64,000 bases of DNA from Tubulanus polymorphus (lineage: Eukaryota > Nemertea > Palaeonemertea > Tubulaniformes > Tubulanidae), in assembly GCF_964204645.1 (NCBI RefSeq), contig NC_134030.1, positions 6,136,278 through 6,200,277 on the forward strand, in the 5' to 3' direction. Both the position numbers and the translations under genes were made by a program. How positions within the stretch are numbered: position 1 is the stretch's first letter; every line of letters starts with the position of its first letter. Below, in pieces: positions 1-13,500 of the stretch. The notes beneath the pieces were generated by a model. It was not told the origin of the DNA. It searched no databases and saw only the letters and a list, made by a program, of their open reading frames with translations.

Positions 1-3000
1 TACCGCTGAAACCTGCAATTTGTCATCACAACTATTCAACATAAGCTCATACTCTATCAAACTGAGGGATTGAAACTGAAGATAGAGCATCACACATACC
101 AGGTGGACAATCTCCACATCTGAAAGATCCTATAGTGTTAATACACTCCACTCGGGGCGCTAGCGAGCAACCTCCGTTCATGTTTTCGCATTCGTTGATA
201 TCGTAACAATGTACTCCGTTACCAGTGTAACCTGTTTTAACGTAGAACATAGCAGATAATAAATAAAACACATTCTCACGATTGTTTAAAGTGCAAATGT
301 TCGGAGTGCGAACCTGGAGGGCAAGCTGCACAGTGATACGATCCAGGTAAGTTAATGCATTGAACTCGTGGATTCTGCGAACAAGGCGGATGATTAGAGG
401 AACATTCGTCAACATCTTCAGTACAAGCAGGGCTTCCACTCCTGGTCGTCCATCCAACTTCGCATAAACATTTATATTTTGCCTGAAAGCAACGCCAAAA
501 ATTCATTAAGAGTTTGTACATCCTTTTTACGGTAGTTTAGATCAGGGGTTCTGCACTAGCTATTTTTTACCTGTCCTTTGACAATTCGTTTTAGGTTGAT
601 GCAAGTTCCGTGACCGCACATTTCTGCGTTCGATGATGATGTACAGTCATCATGGGCGGACGTACAGTGAACGCCGAACCAATTAGACGTGCAATCGCAT
701 CGATACGATCCTGGTAAATTCCTACAGGTGGCGCCATTCTGACAGCCGAGATCGGTGTTTGCGAATCGACCGCATTCGTTGACATCTTGTTCACAATTCT
801 TTCCCTGAATAAAAGGACAAATTATGGTAAACATTGTGTAAATTGAGACCGGCAAAAAAAGTTACTTACTGAAACAAATTCAACGAAGGAAATAAGAATT
901 AATATTGAACCTTGCATAAAGGATGTCTTAGTTAATCATATCGGATTGCCTTCAAGGGAGAAAACTAATTTACTGTCGACAGGCAACTGTCGATCATTTG
1001 ACAAATTTTGAACTGTTTATCTATGTCCGAGTAATTTTTCTCTTTTCTTTGGAAATGATAACAATTCGCCCGACTTAGAGAATGGAATCCACTTCATTTT
1101 AGGCATTTTGGGATGAAATATTTGTCAATCCAAAATCAGGAAAATGAATAGAAACTTACGGTCGAGATTCCTTCCTAGCCAATTTTCCGACTTACAGCGA
1201 GTTCTACTGTACATGTTTATTTTTTGAGTAAAATAGATGGAAAATCAAGAGAGTGGAGTTTTATTTACCTCCCAGTTCGGCAGACATTGGCAGACATAAC
1301 CGTTGTAAGAATCGATACACGAACCTCCGTGTTGACACGGCGAACTATTGCATTCATTCTGATTCAACAATGTCCATAATCGAGTCACCTTAGTCTCCAA
1401 CGCATTTATCTAAAATTCGAAAAAATGAATGGCAGTGACCAATACAGATCCAGAAAAAATCACCAACGGATAGAGCATTTTTCACCATGAACCCAAAAAT
1501 TGAAACATGTCATATACATTTAAGCCAATCATATATCGATAACCTTGTATTAAGAAGAGTCTTAGAATAACATAGTACATAGTGCAAATAATAGATGAAG
1601 TGTTATTATCGCCATAATTGTCGAATACAATGTATTTAGGTGTATTGCAATTGTGCAATCAAATTTGCGTGAATGTCAAAAAGAAATTGGGTAAGTAAAA
1701 GTAGTAAAAGTGTAGATTATTTCAATATTTGATTCATCATGATTTACTACATCGATTATAGACTTACCTCTGAAATTCCTTGATTGTTTTACTTTTCAAA
1801 CACTAGATAAATGCTTTAGATGGTCATGCATATTGTCGATATATTATAAACATATGTATTAAAACTCATGCGGTAGATTATATTTGAGAACTATGATGAT
1901 ATACCCTAGATTTCAGCACTCTTATTTTACCACCACCACCAGTAGCGGGTGCAGAAGTTGAGGACACCTGGAAGCAGTATACGGCAAAAATATTTCACAC
2001 TGATTAGAACAAAAAATAATAATAATGCTACATGCCTAGAAAAGTGAAAGAAAACCACAGAAACCTAAAGCAAAGAATTGAATGCGACACAGACAATGAT
2101 TACATGAATTCATCAAACTAGTTGCTCATTTTTAATGGATGGTTGAGGTATTTTCCTCTTTAACCATCCAGTAGGTGTTCGTCATATGCTGGTTTTTTAG
2201 AGGAGCTCCATTCATTCCATATTAGAAAAACATTGTCGAAGCCGGATTTGATCAAAACATTGGAAATAAAGCTTATTTTCAGAACGATCTGCAGCCATTA
2301 CATTAACTTGCTACTGGGAAAAAGCAACAGTCAATATTGATAGAACAGAGACAACAATTCATTAACAGGGATGGCTGAGTAGAGGTAATTGATTTCCAAC
2401 AGGGGTGGATATAAAAACCACTTGCAGAGAACACTGCCCCCTATGTATCAAAGCTTTGACGCTTTCACAGACAGGGGGCAATCTATCAATCAATCTATTA
2501 TCTGCAACTTTGAATATTCAGAGCAACAAGTTTCCGGATAAACTAAAAGTCAACTATCGATGCCGCATAAGAAATAATAACTTACTGCGTTATATTGAAA
2601 TCCTATATGAGCATGAAGATATACACACATACATATATATGTATATATTGTATGTAAATGTTGTTAGGTCAAGATTGATATATGATGAAATTATTGTCAT
2701 TAAATAATTCAGCAAGAAGTTTAACTTATTATGTATAATAGGATGATGATACCTTGTCACTGAGATTATCAGTATTTTCTATTGCAGTCAACTAGACAGA
2801 ACAAGTTCAACAAGAAGCTTTAATGAATTATATTTGATTGGCCTTTACTACGGGAGCAATTATCGCGTAAAATTGCGTACGCTACTGAAAACAGATCATT
2901 TATCGATTCATTTCAAAAGCGGAGTTGGTATTTTTCGAAGAAGGTAGACCTGAAAATTTGAATGGGTACTTATTTCGAAAAGGGCAGATTTGGCAATGTG

Positions 3001-6000
3001 AGGGTTGCATCAAAGAATTAAATATGAACTTGAACTTGACCTAGCGAGCAAAAATTGGCGTGGCTTCTAGTAGCCCTCCCATGGAGAGTTTAAGACTAAA
3101 GGGGCTTTTCTGGCCCTCATTACAACCCATTTGGATTTATTCTTTGTCCTTTCAAAATTTTCTTTGCAAAAAAAGTTTCCAGACTTTTTGGAGAGCGCAC
3201 ATTTTTTTAATTTGAAGGGATTGGGAACAGTCCACTCGGCCCCCGCCCTTGCAATTAACAGTATCAGTATATAATGTGTATTTGCTGAAAATGTTTACCT
3301 GGTCTTGAAGAGTTTTGATTTGCGATTTGAGATGTGCTAATTGACTAACGATCTCGTCATTAGGTGGTGGAGTTATTCGTGCCTGTTGTTCCAGCTGCGT
3401 GAGACGACTTTCAAATGATGATTGCTGCAAGTACATTTTTAACAAGACAAACATGTAGTCATTAGAGTACATGATTTCGCCGGTGATTGCGCTTGATTGG
3501 AAATTAACTTGATCACAAAATGAGTCGACTTACAGCAGTTTTAGTTTCCGAAAGTGTTTTATTGAAGCCTTGTACCTGAAATAGATGATCAATGTCAACT
3601 TTAATTCTTCAATATTATGCTCAGTTAGGTACGCTTAACCATTGGTGACACATGTCCATGTGAAAATATATATATAGAGATAAATAGAGAATCCAGCACA
3701 AATGTAATGAGAAAGATGAAGTCCAATAAGTTTCCTTTGAGCTCATGATTTATAGATTCGACTATAACCTAATAGCAAAAATACATTTGCTACTAGTCAG
3801 AAAAATACATTTGATAACATTCATCTTCGGGAATGAATTGAATACAGTCGAAACTTTTCGGACTTCATCTTCCTCATTATAATTAGTGTGGAATTCTCTG
3901 TACAACACGTTCAGCGTTATAGCACAGATATTTAGAAGAAAGTCACTGGCATCTTAGAAGTAGAACGTTGGCAGAATCAAAAAATTAAGGAACCGAAAGT
4001 GTTTCATCACTACGTCATATTAGTATTATTAAGACGACATAATTTTATTGCGATGTTTACTTGGCAATAACTCATATAGTACTTTGTCATATCCCGCTAG
4101 CTCTGAGCCCATTAAAACCATCTTGAATTCTACGAAATTGTTATCATCCGCTACATTAAAGTAGCTCTCTATACTGCCGCAATAACAATTGACCATTAAA
4201 TAACTGTGTATTCAAGTACTATATACAACAGAAAACTGAAGAGAACTATGACAGCTTTAACGGTACTTTCTTATATAGTCTGCATTCCACGCGAAGTCCT
4301 CTGCAGTTAGTTTGTCAAAGGGAATTTCGCATGCAAAACCCCAAGGTTACTTTCAATACTAAATGTATATTACAAAGAATGGGATTTATGTTTATGTTTT
4401 TCCCACACATATCATTTGAATACTTAACATTTTATATAAATCTTGATTAAAATCGATAACAACTGGGTACGACACTCCAAACTCACACTGAAATAAAACC
4501 TGATTATAAGAGAGTTAGAGAGTCTGTTGATTTCGCTAATCAAAATCTGTAAGCAGTTTCAGTTTAGACTAATTAGTTGTTTGGCCAGTTTATAATCAGT
4601 TTATAATCGGACTTGTAACTGATACTGCCATTCCCTAAATCGCACCACTTCAGCGAGAAATCTAATCTCGCAGAAACAACCAGACCTCTTTATACAACAA
4701 GGGGCTTTGTAATTTTCTACAGAAAACTAAGTATTTACATGGCACTCATATTACAAAACCCTCTTACATAACCGCACATTCAAAATTACCGCATATAGAA
4801 TTATATTTCTTAATATGATATGTCCTTTGTGAAACAATTTCTTACTGAGCTTTGTCTTTCTACACCACATATATACAGGAAAATTCAATAGTTACTGTAT
4901 TTGAAAAAAAGTTAACATAACTTTGTGACGACGGCAGCCAAGGAAAATACCGGTATGCCTGCAAGCTCGCGCATTCTAAATCGGTAAAAACATGTACATC
5001 TATGCTATCACAAACACGGAAAAGGAGAAGGAGCGTCCTGCTTATTAGAGAACCAGAACAGATGTTAATTGCGATAAAGATTGAAATCTGAATTGCTGCA
5101 AGTGACCCGAGTGATTTTCTACTGCATATATACAGCATGCCTTATAGTGGTGTATAATACTACTATCAGATTATTGTTTTCCATACAATAGACACTCACC
5201 AGTATGGAATCAACATACATTCACTACTTTATTCAAAGATAACCGAACATTCTTTATACACTAACAGTTCAATAATTAGCCCAGAACTTACGACTACTGA
5301 TATTGATAAACATCTGATATGAATGTACCAACCGGCATCAATTTTTAAACTTATCCAGACATCTGTATATATTAGTTGTCTGGAAGCAAAACGATTTTAA
5401 AGATGAAGAAAATCTTTCATGAATCACGCTAAGATCATGGTCAATTGTAGAATTTAAGCAGGGGTTCAAGTAAAAAATTTAGCATGAATACAATAGGACT
5501 TACACTTGGTTTCGAAGTAATAATAAAGAAAATCCGAAATAGCAAATTTAGACTAACCTTTATTTTTTGCACAGGGCAAAAATTCATGAAAAATTGTTGA
5601 TTTTTTTATATTTAGTCTAATCTGATGTAATAATTAACTGAAATTAATATAATTTGAATGCGGGTACTAATCCCCTAGGCTAGAAAGAAGACGATGCATC
5701 AAAAATTATTTGTAATGATTTGTTCTTTATAACTACAATTGATTATACTTACAACTGAGATGACATCGTTTAGACTGGTATCATCGATTTTAACTAAACC
5801 TCCTGGTGCTGTTTTGAACACAATGTTGCGATTAGGAACAGTTTGGAATATCACATTTCCATTGCTAGTAACTATCCTTGGTCTGGATGTCAATAAAAAC
5901 AAGAAGTACATTAAGAACTGAATACATGGTTTAACTAAAATATTTGACACTACAAAATTCACTAATTAAATTAAATTAAAGAATTATATCAAGTTACAGT

Positions 6001-6381
6001 AACACGCACAGTAAAAGAATTAATTTTTGTTATTTGGAATTTGAAGACATAACAGGTTGTTTTTTATTTCTCAAACTACTGAAAAGAAACAGAATAAATG
6101 AAAGCGCTACAAAACATTGATTTTTTTTCTCATTGTATTCGGTTTATTAGACAAGAACGCAGTGGAAGCGCGAAAATATCAATCCATTCAAAATTAAATG
6201 CGCGCAAATCACGCACACCCCCAGTTTCTGATTTCACTTACGTTTCTGGATCCAGCGATTTTTTCTCACGTGAATTCCTGCGTTGTGCAAAACCCTGATA
6301 ATCAGTGACAATGCACGATAAAACTAACAACACTATTGAAATATGATTGCGAAGGTACGTATACGTCCATCTCCTAGCCAT
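1..6381 (-). CDS. CUBN: Cubilin-like endocytic receptor, N-terminal part (partial)
   Basis: Cubilin is a large peripheral endocytic receptor: an N-terminal trimerising coil, then EGF repeats, then many CUB domains. Exons read on the minus strand are 6381-6242, 5882-5753, 3575-3534, 3424-3299, 1409-1269, 804-571, 482-314, 231-100 and 12-1 (continuing off the edge). All junctions are GT-AG and in phase, giving 375 codons. The start codon at 6381 opens a signal peptide with the hydrophobic core [12 protein letters not shown] dibasic stretch REKK|S follows, where vertebrate cubilin has its furin site. Next come the beta segment [18 protein letters not shown], a heptad coiled coil, and EGF modules with calcium-binding DVNEC, DVDEC and DINEC starts and the cubilin-like signature [15 protein letters not shown]. 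The exon order matches vertebrate cubilin as I remember it. The CUB domains lie outside the window. Identity is well supported; small coil exons could have been missed in the long intron. Confidence 0.88.
3686..3899. mobile_element. Diverged long-TIR MITE, relative of 47348-47511
   Basis: The left end AGAGAATCCAGCACAAATGT and the right end (reverse complement AGAGAATTCCACACTAATTA) are imperfect inverted repeats that both continue to GATGAAGTCC. The interior CGACTATAACCTAATAG is shared with the 47.4-kb element. It lies in the intron upstream of a cubilin-like coil exon. Confidence 0.65.
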
Positions 6382-7138
6382 GTTTTAGCTACACTAGGAT
6401 TTCCCCCAGCGTCTTAATCGGGTCATTAGTTTGAGCCATTATTCTAGAGGGGTTACAAGTTACGCGCCCTTTAATGAAACAAGTAGAAAAAGTAATTGTG
6501 CCTTGAATTCAGACTCTAGTGCCCTAAACAACAAAGACAAAGGCTATATACAACATTTTGAATTCTTTTAAATTCTTATTTTGATGGAGAATGATTGTGG
6601 TTGGAATGACGTATTACTCTCTGAGGAATAGACTGGTCCCGTTGGTACAGAGCAGTACGACTCGACTGTGTGGACCTTTCTTTAGACGTGACCTTCTTTC
6701 AGTGACAATGCAAGTTGCTGTCGCGTTTATTCCATGTCTTCGCAGTGCGCTCAAGTCCTCTCAACACAAAATTGGACTGAGAGGGTTACACTTGACACTG
6801 ATAACAAAATGTGAACAATAAATTTTTTAGACTATTCAAACCGGGTAGAATCTTTTCGATATTTTAGCCTTTAGTTAGCAACTGATACAAATATGAAAAA
6901 GGCCCACAATCAAATTTCATGAGGACATTCATCGGAACTATAATGAAAATAAATATTTATAAAAATCCCACCAAGAACCTTGGCAGCGTCTGGGATAACA
7001 ACACAAGATCGTAGAGCGACGGGGTGAAATAAAAATAGGTATAACCAAAATTTCATTGAGTTTTTGGTATAACCGATCCAGTTGATTTAAATAAGGACGA
7101 AACCGATCCAGTTGAGATGGATATAATGGATATAATGC
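6382..7138. other. Intergenic: upstream of the cubilin-like gene
   Basis: No gene is recognised here. The stretch should contain the promoter and 5' UTR of the cubilin-like gene, which reads leftward from 6381. A short open frame at 6591-6821 shows no domain and no splice support. A small direct repeat containing accgatccagttga occurs twice near 7074-7112. Confidence 0.5.
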
Positions 7139-7144
7139 AAAAAA
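7139..7144 (-). terminator. Pol III oligo-T terminator of tRNA-Val
   Basis: Six consecutive T on the minus strand, starting four bases past the tRNA 3' end, form a standard Pol III stop signal. Confidence 0.85.
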
Positions 7145-7148
7145 GTGA

Positions 7149-7220
7149 GGTTTCAGCGGGGCTCGAACCCGCGACCTTCTGCGTGTAAAGCAGACGTGAT
7201 AACCACTACACTATGAAACC
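7149..7220 (-). tRNA. tRNA-Val, anticodon TAC
   Basis: The minus strand folds as a complete 72-nt cloverleaf. The acceptor stem is GGTTTCA/TGAAACC. The D arm contains box A (GTGTAGTGGTTATCAC). The anticodon stem TCTGC/GCAGA encloses loop TTTACAC, so the anticodon is TAC (valine). The variable loop is AGGTC. The T arm, GCGGGTTCGAGCCCCGC, carries box B. All stems are fully paired and no intron is present. A run of six T follows on the minus strand as a Pol III terminator. It lies about 380 bp upstream of the divergently transcribed USF3-like gene. Confidence 0.96.
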
Positions 7221-7598
7221 GCGCTGGAATAATCAGTAGAAACAAAATACTATATTGTTCAATTCAACCCAGAAAGACCGGCGATAACGTTGGGCTTTAT
7301 CTTGTCACTTTAGAGTAGAGTCAATTATAACAATTCGTTGATATATTTATCATCTCAAAAGTGTTTTATGTGTGTTTAATGTTACAAATCATGTCACGAT
7401 AATTGGTTAGAAGAAAATATAGTGTTCGTACGTACGGTGCTGACGTCTAGCGACCGTGGACACTTCAAGGAATTCCCTTCTAAGGAAGGGATTTTCCGAG
7501 AAATGATAACGAGGCCAAAAATTCATTTACTGCCAAAATGGCGGCGAAGAAACACTGGGACAGGTCTTCTTTATGTTTGTTTACGCTGATTTAGAGCT

Positions 7599-10500
7599 AT
7601 GGATCACAAAATCAAAGACGGAAGCAAATCTTCCGCGAGTAGAAAGAAAAAGGAAAACAATAACGACGTCCATAAAGACGGTACGGCTTCAGAAAACCGT
7701 AAAAACTACTTGAATGGAAATTCAATTCATCTCCATTTTTTCAACTTTTTTTTTGTGTTGTTTACTCCATATTTTTGAGGTCACTTTATCAAAAGGAAAT
7801 GCTAGTAGCAACGAAGCTACGTATATTTCTTACGGCAATAGTCTTCACGCCGATTATTCGACGTCTTACTGTGTGGCTTATATTGATGTGATGAAGTACT
7901 TACTAACTAACTACACAGGGATCGGCCTGCTTGTGTTTTGTGTTTGATTGACTTAAGGTGTATGGCAGCTTTTTGGGTTTGAATTTTGATGTAGGCAACA
8001 GACGAATTCTAGGAATGAGCTATGTAACATATATGATCAGAAATTATTGATATTTTCATATATGTGGGAGTGACTTGTTTGTATGAAGTCTGTGTGTATA
8101 AAAATAATATGTCAGTTGATTTTGTCTAGTTTCGGCCCCGCACTTCACCAAGAAGTGCCGGCCCTTGTTCACAAAATCGCATGTGCTATTTGTGCAATTG
8201 TCTGCATCCACTGTGGTGGATGAACCCCTTAAAGAATTGTGTATGGTCGAATTGCAGTATCATTATTACTGCATAGTAGACAATTTGAATGAAAATTCTG
8301 TTATATTCACTGTATCAATTCAGGAAAGAAACTACAGAATGGCGAGTCTAAATTGGGTAAAGATCCCTACGCCTGGGAAGATGATCAGTCTCCAGAGTAA
8401 GTAATTCTCACTGTAAGAGGAGTTAATTATCAACTTTTGCTTTTTGATTGTCACTTTAAGAAGTTTCTGCCAATTTCGTCTGTCTCTTTGATGGCAGAAA
8501 CCTTCTACTGAGAAGAGCATCATTATTCCAGATTACTAATGCACCTTATTGAAAATATATTTGGCCTACTAATTTTTCGACTGACGATGTGTTGTAGAAC
8601 TGTTGTTCGGGATGGTGAACTGTAGAATTGATGTTCTGTTTTTTTAGACCGGTGACTTTAATGTCGGAAGACGATCGAAAACGTCATGCAAGAAATAAAC
8701 TCGAAAAACATCGAAAAGATAAAATCCGAGGTTTCGTGAATCAGTTGATCGATTTATTGCCACCAATATTAACGGGGAAAAAGACGCAGGTATTTTGTAT
8801 TCATTGAGTATTCACATGTTTTAAAGGACCAATTCATGCAGATTTTAGGCGACCAAAATATGTCTTTGTTTTTTATGTAATCCAGAGTTCATTGTATCTA
8901 TCATGAAATTGATTAAAAATCTTCCAATTCCAGTCAAATTTTTTGGCCAATGAATTGTTATTTCCAAAGTTATTAGTGTTTACGCTATAGACTTCAATAT
9001 CAAAGATGTAATTTGGATTAAGATGTAACAGTAATGAGTTGTATTGAAATTGATGATCTTAATTTTCATAGAACACAAATGAAGTGTTGGAAAGAACCGT
9101 CAATTACGTGAAAGAATTGAAAGGTCAGAATGAGCAGTTAATGAGAAATAATGGAGATGAAATCCAAGGTATGTAATCGAACTGAATGATTGATGAATTT
9201 GATCTCTATAGGTCTTATAGTTTGTTCATAACCTCGCGTTATTTGTTTCTAGCTCAAGAAATCGCTCAGTTGCGGAGAGATTTGGAGAAAGTTACGAATG
9301 AAAGGGATCATTTGGACAAAATTCTGGAGCAAGCAGGTACGATAGATTAAAACAGACCCGACTACGACTACTTTTTGAGTGGAGGGTAGTTAGCAATGAG
9401 CTCAACTACTCCCGAAAATATTTTAACAGTTCTCAAAATCAGAGTAATTTCTAGTTCATTTTCATAATTACTCTTATTTTGGGATAACTGCTGCAATTAG
9501 AGATATCAAGTGGTTAGATCCATTTAAATATAAAGGCAACAAATAAGATGTTTCGCTTCACTATATTTTCGCTTCGCTATTCGTCATGTTTCAGGAATGG
9601 TTGGACTCAATTCTTCCAACCTGATGTGGCAGAAAAATCGACAATGTTCAATGAACGCGGAACGACTGATGAAAATGGCGTCTGCTCACAAACAAACGGA
9701 CGACGAAGCGAATACGACGAACAACGACGACGTGAAAATCAATAATAAACCGAAACGTAATCGATCGGGCGGGAAAACCCTGAAAACTCACATAAACGAA
9801 TCGCAGCAAAACAGCGATTTCGTATCATTGGCGACGGCGCGTTCGTTAGCCGATCAGATCTCAGTCGTGACGTCGCACGCCGGATTCGAACTGTCCGGTA
9901 ATCCAGCGCTCGTATCGCCGTCGGACAGCGCGTCGAAACTATCGTTCGTCGACTCGAATGGAATGTTGATGGTTTCGCCGACCGCTGCCGCTCAGAGTTT
10001 ATTCTCGAACGTCGAAACGGATTCGACCTCGAAAAACTACGCGAGCAGCACCGGCGAAATCAACGAAGAAATGATGGATGCGACTGCGTGCGATAATAAT
10101 GACACAGCGTTACAGACGTTAGCCTCGTTGGCGACCAGTTCGCAGATTCTCGCCGGTAGTTCGAGTAATTCCGACGTGACGATGATGCCGGGTGCGGCGG
10201 CGGCGTCGATGTCGCAGCAAGGAGCTCCGGTGTCGATAACCGGTACGCAGGTTACTCAATCGGTCGGCATGCCGATCATGTCGACCGATCCTAAGTCGGG
10301 AGAACTGACTTCGGTCGTCGGTAATCTCGGATTCCCCCAGCAGCAGCAGCAGCAGCAGCAATCGGCGCCTGGCATTAATTCAAACATTCCAATTCCGTTG
10401 ATGCAACAAAATACTCAGCAGAACTCGGCCGCATCGAGTTTACAAGGTACGTTGGTTATGCAGAACGGACAGTTATTATTGATCAAAGATCCGGTCATGC

Positions 10501-13500
10501 CTCTACAACAACAACAGCAACAACAACAGATGGTGCCGCCAGACACCGCTGCTACTGATGTTAGTAAAACGGGCGGCAAAGATGAAAAAGACAGTAACGT
10601 GACCGATCAGCTGGTAGCATCCCAGCAGCAGCAGCAGCAGGCTGGGATGATGTTTCCCGGTGGTTTAATACCTCGTCCTCCGCTCGGTCAGTCGATGTTA
10701 AACGCCGCCGGTCAACAGATCGTCCCGCTCAGCAACGGACAGTTCGGCATCGTGAACAACGCGCAACAACAATCGTTACCGCCGACGATCCTCGGCTCGC
10801 ACCTCGGAATACAACCGACCAATCAAATACCGGGCTTGGTTCAGCCGCCCGGTAGTCTGCCGCAGGCGTTGATCTTACCGAACGGACAGGTCGTACCGGT
10901 CGTTACGCAACCGAACTTACTGTTTCCGCATTCGCAATCGGCGAACAACGGAATCATCGTGCCCGGCAATTCCGGCGCGTTGATGCAAATGCCACCAGGT
11001 GGCGCCGGTATGATGCCCGGGATGAATTTACTGCCGTCTGCGTCGAGTATGGCCGGCGGATTGCTAATGACGACGAGCGTAACGACGGTGACGACGTCGA
11101 CGGTCGCTTCGTCGTCGTGTAACTCGTCGATGCAGGTCGTGTCGAGCCACCAGATGGCGCCGATATCGACAGCCGCGCCGTCGCAATCCAACGCCACAAA
11201 CACGGCGACGACGAATTCCAATCGGCTACCGACGACGCCTTCGCAGATGCTGCCACCGATCGGACAACCGATGGTGATGAATCCGGCGACCGGACAGCCG
11301 CAGGTTCTCGTCGGTCAGCCGCAGTTATTGATGAATCAAAATCAGCTGAATCCGATCGGGATGAACGCGTTCGCCGGTCAGAATAATCTCGCGATGCCAA
11401 TCGGTCAATCGGTGGTGCCGTCTAGTGTCAGTACGGGAACCGATCCGAATCGAAAATCGACGCCCGTTTCGACGGTCGCGATGAGTGGGAACTTAGTGAA
11501 CGCTGCTACAGCTTCTACGTCCGTAACGTCGGGAACTCCTCCTGTATCAACTTCTAGCGGACCTACCACTCTCCGTGTCGTCTCTTCTAACGGAACATTC
11601 CTCATCACGTTGCCACCTGGTGTCAACCCGCAGAACTTAATCATCGATCCGAACAATCTGGCCGCGTTGCAGCAGCAGGGAAAACCGGGAATGATTCCGC
11701 AACCGGCTACGACGGTTACCGGGAACGTACCGGTTTCCGGACTCTCCACCGGAGTCGGCGGTAAAAATAAAAAAGGCCAACGCGTATTAATGCCTAAACC
11801 TCCTAATCTCGGAAACGGAGCGTATATCCCTCCGATTACAGTGTGGCCGATGCCGATGCAGCAGCAGCAGCAGCAGCTACAACAACAACAATCTCAGCAA
11901 CAGACCTCAGAAAAACGGACGAACAAATCACGACAGACGACGGACGGTGTTACCGCGGCGACTAAACAGACGGATAAATCGAACGATAAAAAGTCGAACG
12001 AAAGCGGTTCGGGGAGTGTAGCGACGGACGAAACGCTGGAGACCGACGCCAATTCCGATAATACTCCCGTCACCACGGTTACCGAGGATATTCTTGCGAA
12101 AGCGGCCGAATCGATATTCGCGTCGAGCATGTCGGATATTTCACCGACGATTTACGATAACGACGACAACAGTTTATACATCGATACGGCGAGTACGGCT
12201 GCCGTAACGGAGCCACAAACCGACGAGTCGGTCGCCGCTCCGATAGCTGAACCGGTCGAACCACCTGTCGTCGCGACCAGTAAAAAACCGGCCGATAAAT
12301 CGCGTTCGCGTAAGAAGAAATCGAAAGCGTCGAAAGAGAAGTTGAAATGCGATTCAGTCGAGATACCGGCAGCGACGGCGGTCGAAGTGGAAAAATCAGT
12401 CGAAACGATGCCGTGTTTGATATCGGAGCCGGTTTATACGACGCCAGCACCGCTACCTGCGACTGATTGCAGTAAATTAGGAGTGAGTGACGAGAAACAT
12501 GAGAAAATTATTTCACCTTCAAAACAGCAGCAGCAGCAGCAACCGGCACCATCTATGCCCATATTAGTACCAGAAGTAACGAACATTACGAATAAACAAA
12601 TGACGAAGCAGGAGCGTAAAGAAGCTCGTCGTTTGGCTAAAAAGAAAAGAGCCGAAGAAAAACTCGCGGCAGCCGCTGCTGCTGCTGCAAATGCGGCTAC
12701 CGTAGTCACGCCGATGGTTAAGGTGGATGCGGACGCTCCAGTTGCGATGGAGACGGAATCGGACAGCGCTAAAGAGAACAAAAATGAAACGAAAATCGCC
12801 GCGAATGAAGATCCCGGTCAACGGTTAGTGTCCGATGGTTTACCGGATACGATCACGTTTACGGAAAGCGAATTGTGCGACGTTTTAGACCAGGTCGAAA
12901 ATCTCGGACTGACGTTACAACCGGAGGAGCCGTCGCCTCCGAAACCGCCAGCGGTCGTCGCGGACACGACGCCGAATAAGTCACGCGGTCGTAAGAATAA
13001 ATCATCGAATCGCGACGGTCAACCGGTTAGTAAAAAGCGCAAGCATAATAACAAATCGTCGTCGTCATCTGGGGCGGGTGAATTCGACGTCGACGTTCAA
13101 GATGATATTCTACCGAACGATACCGGATTACAAATCGATTTAGATCCTCCGTCGTTAGAGATTAACGAACAATACGCGAGTCCGGGTCACGTCGTCGCTC
13201 CGGGGTCGACGGTGAACGCGTCGCCGCAAATTCCAAAAACCTCGACGACCGAAACGTCGAACGAATCGCCGCAAATCGACCAGCAGACAATCGACGAGGA
13301 CGATTCTGCCGAGAAAGAAAACTCGAACAACGTCGATAGTTTCTTCGATTCGATTTCGGATATGATAAATCCGAGTCCGCCGCCGCTGACGGCGCCGTCG
13401 TTACGAGAAACTCGCGCGTCGTCGACGGACATCGATAAAACGACGGCGTCGGTCGATAATTTAGAAACGTCGTTGAACGAGACGAATTTGAATATTTTGT

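Noticed and set aside
5283-5310. Possible extra 22-nt cubilin coil exon
   Set aside because: Splice-like borders exist, but the length would break the phase between the exons at 5753 and 3575, which already join in frame.
7714-7947. 77-codon frame with a hydrophobic start in USF3-like intron 1
   Set aside because: It lies between coding exons whose phases join without it, and has no splice sites or recognised domain. Probably chance.
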